DNA from: Acidovorax sp. DW039
Lineage (GTDB): Bacteria; Pseudomonadota; Gammaproteobacteria; Burkholderiales; Burkholderiaceae_C
DNA: 64,000 nt
NCBI RefSeq assembly: GCF_037101375.1
Contig: NZ_AP029019.1
Location: 4,579,001-4,643,000, forward strand
Direction: 5' to 3'
Part shown: piece after piece, positions 59,635 to 64,000 of the stretch
How positions within the stretch are numbered: the stretch's first letter is position 1
Layout: each line of letters opens with the position of its first letter
The notes under the pieces: model-generated
Told to the model about the DNA's origin: nothing
The model's database searches: none
The model's input: only the letters and a program-made list of their open reading frames with translations
Program-made: the position numbers and the translations under genes

Positions 59635-59660
59635 AGCCCCCCCCACAGGGCGGGGCTTTT
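59635..59660 (+). terminator. probable rho-independent terminator of the Mn exporter gene
   Basis: AGCCCC...CCACAGGG...CGGGGCT then TTTTGG. G/C stem with a U run, 10 bases after the stop codon. Confidence 0.65.
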
Positions 59661-59674
59661 GGTATATTTGCGCC

Positions 59675-59727
59675 ACGCGCCGATTTGCCACAGCTTGCGG
59701 GCGCTTTATAAATCCTGCTAAAGACCC
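59675..59727 (+). ncRNA. SAM-II riboswitch
   Basis: ACGCGCCGATTTGCCACAGC, TTGCGGGCGC, TTTATAAATCC, TGCTAAAGACCC: the H-type pseudoknot order of SAM-II (GCGC-x-GATTT...TTGC...GCGC...ATAAAT...GCTAAA) is reproduced, including the A/U triples region and the GCTAAA 3' strand. It lies 48 bases before metX, a classical SAM-II target. SAM binding should shut metX off. Confidence 0.85.
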
Positions 59728-59741
59728 GTCCGACATACCCA

Positions 59742-59775
59742 CCCGGCCTCGTTTTTAGCGATGCCGGGTTTTTTT
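59742..59775 (+). terminator. intrinsic terminator (attenuator) between SAM-II and metX
   Basis: CCCGGC at 59742-59747 pairs with GCCGGG at 59763-59768, followed by TTTTTTT ending at the base before the metX ATG. With the riboswitch immediately upstream it is a likely attenuator. Confidence 0.75.
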
Positions 59776-60903
59776 ATGTCGTTCATAGCCACGCCCCAGT
59801 CCATGCATTTTCCGGAGGCCCTCACGCTGCAAAGCGGAGCGTCCATCCGCGACTACCACCTGGCCTTCGAGACTTACGGCACCCTCAATGCCGACAAGTC
59901 CAACGCCGTGCTGGTGTGCCATGCCCTCAATGCCTCGCACCACGTCGCGGGCGTGTACGAAGGCCAGCCCAAGAGCGAGGGCTGGTGGGACAACATGATT
60001 GGCCCCGGCAAGCCGGTGGACACCAACCGCTTTTTCGTCATCGGCGTCAACAACCTCGGCTCATGCTTCGGCTCCACCGGCCCGATGCACGCGCACCCCG
60101 ACACGGGCGACATCTACGGCGCGGACTTTCCTGTGGTGACGGTGGAGGATTGGGTGAACGCCCAGGCCCGCCTGCTCGACCGCCTGGGCATTGACCAGCT
60201 CGCCGCCGTGCTGGGCGGCAGCCTGGGCGGCATGCAGGCCCTGAGCTGGACGCTGCAGCACCCCGAGCGCATGCGCCACGCTGTGGTGGTGGCCAGCGCG
60301 CCCAACCTCACGGCCGAGAACATCGCCTTCAACGAAGTCGCTCGCCGCGCCATCGTGACCGACCCGGACTTCCACGGCGGCCACTTCTACCGCCATGGCG
60401 CGATCCCCAAGCGCGGCCTGCGCATCGCGCGGATGATCGGGCACATCACGTACCTGAGCGACGATGTGATGAACGAGAAGTTTGGTCGCCAGCTGCGTGA
60501 GGGCATGGACCTGAAATACAGCACGCAGGACATCGAATTTCAAATTGAGAGTTACCTGCGCTACCAGGGCGACAAGTTCAGCGAGTACTTCGACGCCAAC
60601 ACCTACCTGCTCATCACCCGGGCGCTCGACTACTTCGACCCGGCCCGTGAGCACGCCAACAACCTCACCCTGGCGCTGGCGCGTGCGCAGGCCAAGTTCT
60701 TGCTCGTGAGCTTCACCACCGACTGGCGCTTCTCGCCCCAGCGCAGCCGCGAGATCGTCAAGGCCCTGCTCGACAACCGCCGCCGCGTGAGCTACGCCGA
60801 GATCGACGCCCCCCACGGGCACGATGCGTTTTTGCTCGATGACGCCCGTTACATGAGCGTGATGCGCTCTTATTTCGATAGCATTGCAAAGGAGTTTGCA
60901 TGA
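59776..60903 (+). CDS. metX: homoserine O-acyltransferase
   Basis: 375 residues, alpha/beta hydrolase fold. Nucleophile elbow [10 protein letters not shown] (Ser about 155), preceding [14 protein letters not shown] and the C-terminal HGHDAFLLD with the catalytic His. Acylates homoserine (acetyl-CoA or succinyl-CoA; not decidable here) for methionine synthesis. Start at ATG 59776 ([12 protein letters not shown]); ATG 59761 lies inside the attenuator stem and is less likely. The stop overlaps metW by ATGA. Confidence 0.94.
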   Translation: MSFIATPQSMHFPEALTLQSGASIRDYHLAFETYGTLNADKSNAVLVCHALNASHHVAGVYEGQPKSEGWWDNMIGPGKPVDTNRFFVIGVNNLGSCFGSTGPMHAHPDTGDIYGADFPVVTVEDWVNAQARLLDRLGIDQLAAVLGGSLGGMQALSWTLQHPERMRHAVVVASAPNLTAENIAFNEVARRAIVTDPDFHGGHFYRHGAIPKRGLRIARMIGHITYLSDDVMNEKFGRQLREGMDLKYSTQDIEFQIESYLRYQGDKFSEYFDANTYLLITRALDYFDPAREHANNLTLALARAQAKFLLVSFTTDWRFSPQRSREIVKALLDNRRRVSYAEIDAPHGHDAFLLDDARYMSVMRSYFDSIAKEFA

Positions 60904-61484
60904 GCGAACAATCCACCATGGAAGCCCTGGCACGCCTGGTGCCCCACGGCTCGCGCGTGCTGGACCTGGGCTGCGGCAACGGGGCCATGCTGTCGTACCT
61001 GCAACGCGAGCGCGGCTGCACCGGCTACGGCGTGGAGATTGACGACGCCAACGTGCTGGCCTGCGTGCAACGCGGGGTCGATGTGATCCAGCTCAACCTG
61101 GACGAAGGCTTGGCGATGTTTGGCGACAACAGTTTTGACGTGGTGCTGCAGATCGACACGCTGCAACACCTGCGCAACGCTGAGGTCATGCTGCGCGAAA
61201 CCGCCCGCGTGGGCCGGACCGGCGTGGTGGCCTTCCCCAACTTTGCACACTGGCCCAACCGGCTGTCCATCCTGCAGGGGCGCATGCCCGTCACGCGCCG
61301 TCTGCCCTACCAGTGGTACGACACGCCCAACATCCGCGTGGGCACGTACAAGGACTTTGAGGTGCTGGCACACAAGAACCGGCTACGCATTCTGGATTCC
61401 TTCGGCCTGCAGAACGGACGCGAGGTGCGCTGGCTGCCCAACGCGCTGGCAGGCACGGCGGTATTCCACTTCGAGAACGCCTGA
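60900..61484 (+). CDS. metW: methionine biosynthesis protein MetW
   Basis: 194 residues, SAM-methyltransferase-like fold ([17 protein letters not shown] at about 17-33; [20 protein letters not shown]). MetW partners MetX and activates it. Coupled to metX by a four-base overlap, so both respond to the SAM-II riboswitch. Confidence 0.95.
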   Translation: MSEQSTMEALARLVPHGSRVLDLGCGNGAMLSYLQRERGCTGYGVEIDDANVLACVQRGVDVIQLNLDEGLAMFGDNSFDVVLQIDTLQHLRNAEVMLRETARVGRTGVVAFPNFAHWPNRLSILQGRMPVTRRLPYQWYDTPNIRVGTYKDFEVLAHKNRLRILDSFGLQNGREVRWLPNALAGTAVFHFENA

Positions 61485-61535
61485 GTTTCTTCGCCACCCC
61501 AGGGCACAGGGCACATGGGCACGGCTTACAGGCAC

Positions 61536-61575
61536 TATCAAAAATGTAGCTGCTAGCGCAACCCCTTATTGCCCT
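61536..61575. repeat. Comamonadaceae-type interspersed palindromic repeat, copy 9 (diverged)
   Basis: GGCACTATCAAAAATGTAGC then TGCTAGCGCAACCCCTTATT. The CTATCAAAAA and TGCTAGCGCAA parts follow the family although the arms are rearranged. Confidence 0.4.
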
Positions 61576-61718
61576 GGCCCATGATTTCATGCCAACATCC
61601 TGCGGCCATTGAAGTCTTGCCGATACCCAAAGCGGGGCTGAAGCCGCCACCGCTGCGGCCAGCCCTGGCACCACCCCGGCGCAACGCCCGCTGCTGACCA
61701 CTTTTCACACGCCAACCC

Positions 61719-62942
61719 ATGGTTCCCGCCCTTGCCGACGTCTCCACCATGCTCGCGATGGTCATCCTGTCGTCCATCGTTATGGCGGGGGGCATGGCCA
61801 CGGTGGGCTGGGGGCACCGCGACGACGGCGTGCGCTGGTGGGCGCTGGGCCTGCTGCTCAACGCCGTGGCCCACCTGCTGTTTGCACTGCGGGGCCGGGT
61901 GCCAGATGTGCTCTCTGTCGTGGTGGGCAACACCTTGCTGGTGGGCGTCTACCTGGCCATGCTGTCGGCCGTGTTGCAGTTCCAGGGGCGCGGGCCGCTG
62001 CGCCCCTCGGTGCTGGGCCTGCCCTTGCTGATGGCCGCCAGCATGGCTTTGCTGGCAGACAACTATTCCGCCCGGGTGGTGGTGGCCGGCCTGCTGCTGT
62101 GCGGCCTCAACCTGTGGCTGCTCACCCACCTGCTGCTGCGCTGGCGCATCTCAGGGGGGCGTGGTGCCTGGCTGGTGGCCGGGGCGCTGGTTTTTCAGAC
62201 ACTGGTGCTGACGCTGCGCGTGGCACTGGTGGGGGTGGCTCCCCTCACCGGCATGAACCTGATGCAACCCAGCGCGGTGCAGACGCTCACATTCATGACG
62301 ACCTTTGCCGTCGGGCTGCTGGCATCCATGGGCTTTGTGTTCATGGCCCGCGACCGCGCTGACGAAGGCAACCGCCGCATGGCCGCCGTGGATGCGCTCA
62401 CAGGGGTAGCCAACCGCCGCGCCGCCATTGCCGCGCTGGACCGGGACGTGGCCCGCGCCATCCGCACCCGCGAACCCATCTCGGTGATGATGGTGGACAT
62501 CGACCACTTCAAACAGGTCAACGACCGCTACGGCCACCCGGCGGGAGATCGCGCCCTGTGCAGCGTGGTGGATGTGCTGCGCGAGCGGCTGCGCTCGCAG
62601 GACCTGGTGGGCCGCTACGGGGGCGAGGAGTTTCTGGTGGTGCTGCCCGACACCCCGCTGAAAGGGGCCTACCAGCTGGCCCTGGAGCTGTGCGAAGCGG
62701 TGGAAGCCCACGGCTTCATTCACGACGGGCAGGAAATTCCGCTCACGGTGAGCATTGGCGTCTTTGGCGGCATCCTGCTGCCCGGCGACCACTGGGACAT
62801 GCTCATCTACGCGGCTGACCGCGCCCTCTACGACGCCAAGGAGCGAGGCCGCAATCGGGTGGAAGTGAATGAAGGCTTGCGCCGCCCCAGCTCGGCCCCG
62901 GCGGTGCAGACGGGGCCTGAGACCCAGCCCACGCTCTTTTAG
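61719..62942 (+). CDS. membrane-bound diguanylate cyclase (GGDEF domain)
   Basis: 407 residues. About six to seven N-terminal membrane helices (8-215, MASE-like sensor), then the GGDEF domain (about 225-390): active-site loop GGEEF at 301-305, inhibitory site RSQD at 292-295, and DALTGVANRRAAIAALDRDV at the start. Makes cyclic-di-GMP under product inhibition. No EAL domain. Confidence 0.92.
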   Translation: MVPALADVSTMLAMVILSSIVMAGGMATVGWGHRDDGVRWWALGLLLNAVAHLLFALRGRVPDVLSVVVGNTLLVGVYLAMLSAVLQFQGRGPLRPSVLGLPLLMAASMALLADNYSARVVVAGLLLCGLNLWLLTHLLLRWRISGGRGAWLVAGALVFQTLVLTLRVALVGVAPLTGMNLMQPSAVQTLTFMTTFAVGLLASMGFVFMARDRADEGNRRMAAVDALTGVANRRAAIAALDRDVARAIRTREPISVMMVDIDHFKQVNDRYGHPAGDRALCSVVDVLRERLRSQDLVGRYGGEEFLVVLPDTPLKGAYQLALELCEAVEAHGFIHDGQEIPLTVSIGVFGGILLPGDHWDMLIYAADRALYDAKERGRNRVEVNEGLRRPSSAPAVQTGPETQPTLF

Positions 62943-63068
62943 GGTCTGCGCGAAGCCTGCTCAGAGTTCCCAGCACCCCAGGGCGCTGTCGGGATACACA
63001 CAAAACGGTGACAGATGCCGCGGGCTTGTGTTGGAATGGCATTTTTGAACCGTCCACAGGAGCCTGCC

Positions 63069-64000
63069 ATGAACGCCCGTGTCCCCCCTCAAGTCCTTGA
63101 ACCCGCCCTGGCGCTGGAGCGGGTCAGCCAGGCGTGGGACAGCGACATCGTGCGCCAGATCACCGATTACATCGCCATTCCCGCCAAGTCCCCCATGTTT
63201 GCGGCCGACTGGGCGGGCCAGGGCCTGCTGGACACCGTGGTGCGCAACGCCGCCGCCTGGGTAGAGGCACAGAAGGTGCCCGGCCTCACACTGGAAGTGG
63301 TGCGCCTGCCCGGCCGCACCCCCGTGCTGTTCTTCGAGATCGAGGCCACGCAGGCCCACGCACCGCACACCGTGCTGATGTACGGCCACCTGGACAAGCA
63401 ACCCGAATTCTCGGGCTGGCGCAACGACCTGGGCCCCTGGACCCCTAAATACGAAGACGGCAAGCTCTACGGCCGTGGCGGCGCAGATGACGGCTATGCC
63501 GTGTACGCCAGCATCGCTGCCGTTCAGGAATTGAAACGCCAGAACGTGCCCCACCCCCGCATCGTGGGCCTGATCGAGACCTGCGAGGAAAGCGGCTCCT
63601 ACGACCTGATGCCCTACATCGACGCCCTGCGCACCCGCCTGGGTGATGTTGGCCTGGTGATCTGCCTGGACAGCGGCGCGGGCAATTACGACCAGCTGTG
63701 GCTCACCACCAGCCTGCGCGGCATGGCCAGCGGCACGCTCAAGGTCGAGATCCTGACCGAAGGCGTGCACTCGGGCGACGCGTCCGGCCTGGTGCCCTCG
63801 TCGTTCCGCATCATGCGCCAGGTGCTCGACCGGCTGGAAGACAGCGCCACGGGCCGCCTGCTGCCCGCCAGCTTCCATTGCGAAGTGCCTGCCGACCGCC
63901 TGGCCCAGGCGCAAGCCACTGCCGCCATCCTGGGCGAGGAGGTGTACCGGCGCTTTCCGTGGGCGCATTACGACTGCGGTGGCTCCACCACCTTTGCGCT
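63069..64000 (+). CDS. M20 family metallopeptidase, 3' end outside the window
   Basis: The first 310 codons are present. Metal-binding motifs GHLDKQPEF (His, Asp), GRGGADDGYAV, ETCEESGS (catalytic Glu pair) and VICLDSG are in place, so it is a two-zinc dipeptidase/carboxypeptidase of the M20 family. The start ATG 63069 is preceded by ACAGGAGCC. The dimerisation insert begins at about residue 220 and the rest is cut off. Confidence 0.9.
   Translation, partial: MNARVPPQVLEPALALERVSQAWDSDIVRQITDYIAIPAKSPMFAADWAGQGLLDTVVRNAAAWVEAQKVPGLTLEVVRLPGRTPVLFFEIEATQAHAPHTVLMYGHLDKQPEFSGWRNDLGPWTPKYEDGKLYGRGGADDGYAVYASIAAVQELKRQNVPHPRIVGLIETCEESGSYDLMPYIDALRTRLGDVGLVICLDSGAGNYDQLWLTTSLRGMASGTLKVEILTEGVHSGDASGLVPSSFRIMRQVLDRLEDSATGRLLPASFHCEVPADRLAQAQATAAILGEEVYRRFPWAHYDCGGSTTFA

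Noticed and set aside
61485..61718. A small gene between metW and the diguanylate cyclase
   Set aside because: No start with a ribosome binding site and only the diverged repeat copy is visible.

Overview
The window reads as chromosome of a high-GC betaproteobacterium of the family Comamonadaceae, most like Acidovorax. This rests on recognition, not on a search: metXW led by a SAM-II-type riboswitch, the kdsD-kdsC-lptC block, the composition, and an interspersed palindromic repeat with core GCGC...AAGCGCAGGCAGCTATCAAAA that I associate with this family. No rRNA, tRNA, CRISPR array, insertion sequence or prophage was seen.

Layout. 1-7.2 kb: a cut VOC gene, then a minus-strand catabolic operon (SDR dehydrogenase, TRAP transporter DctPQM, transketolase split into N and C halves) divergent from a GcvA-like LysR gene with a palindromic operator candidate. 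7.2-12.2 kb: flavin reductase, Tat-exported B3-like metallo-beta-lactamase, RarD, a secreted esterase starting with TTG, and a FosX-type fosfomycin hydrolase. 12.3-18.9 kb: a DUF2130 gene, then a clearly AT-rich island holding a complete three-gene ABC-three-component (ABC-3C) system: DUF3732 ATPase, small middle component, and a third component with an N-terminal nuclease-like motif. Next to it lies a membrane gene (DUF6216-like), which together with the island is bracketed by decayed N- and C-terminal pieces of what looks like a NERD-UvrD helicase. This is the most likely accessory or defence locus in the window.

19-36 kb: secreted hydrolase, chemotaxis receptor, GlpQ lipoprotein, a UvrD-like helicase, topoisomerase III fused to a C-terminal SWIB domain, a SET-domain protein, BirA, a SPOR-like protein, a degenerate SRAP protein and a phytase-like esterase. 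A 45-bp perfectly alternating pyrimidine-purine tract separates topB from the SET gene.

36-47 kb: EamA/LysR pair, then a minus-strand block (SPFH-SHOCT, DUF4178, DUF350, TonB receptor, membrane spermidine-synthase-like protein, FAD oxidoreductase). Apart from the TonB receptor, it resembles the polyamine-linked membrane-stress neighbourhoods described around E. coli yjfIJKL. 47-63 kb: DUF2061, apt, a 1028-residue GAF/PAS/GGDEF/EAL protein, a Kef-type antiporter, kdsD-kdsC-lptC-SDR, two paralogous glycine-rich RRM proteins with conserved leaders, a yybP-ykoY (Mn) riboswitch with an UPF0016 Mn exporter, a SAM-II riboswitch plus terminator before metXW, a diguanylate cyclase, and the start of an M20 peptidase cut by the window end.
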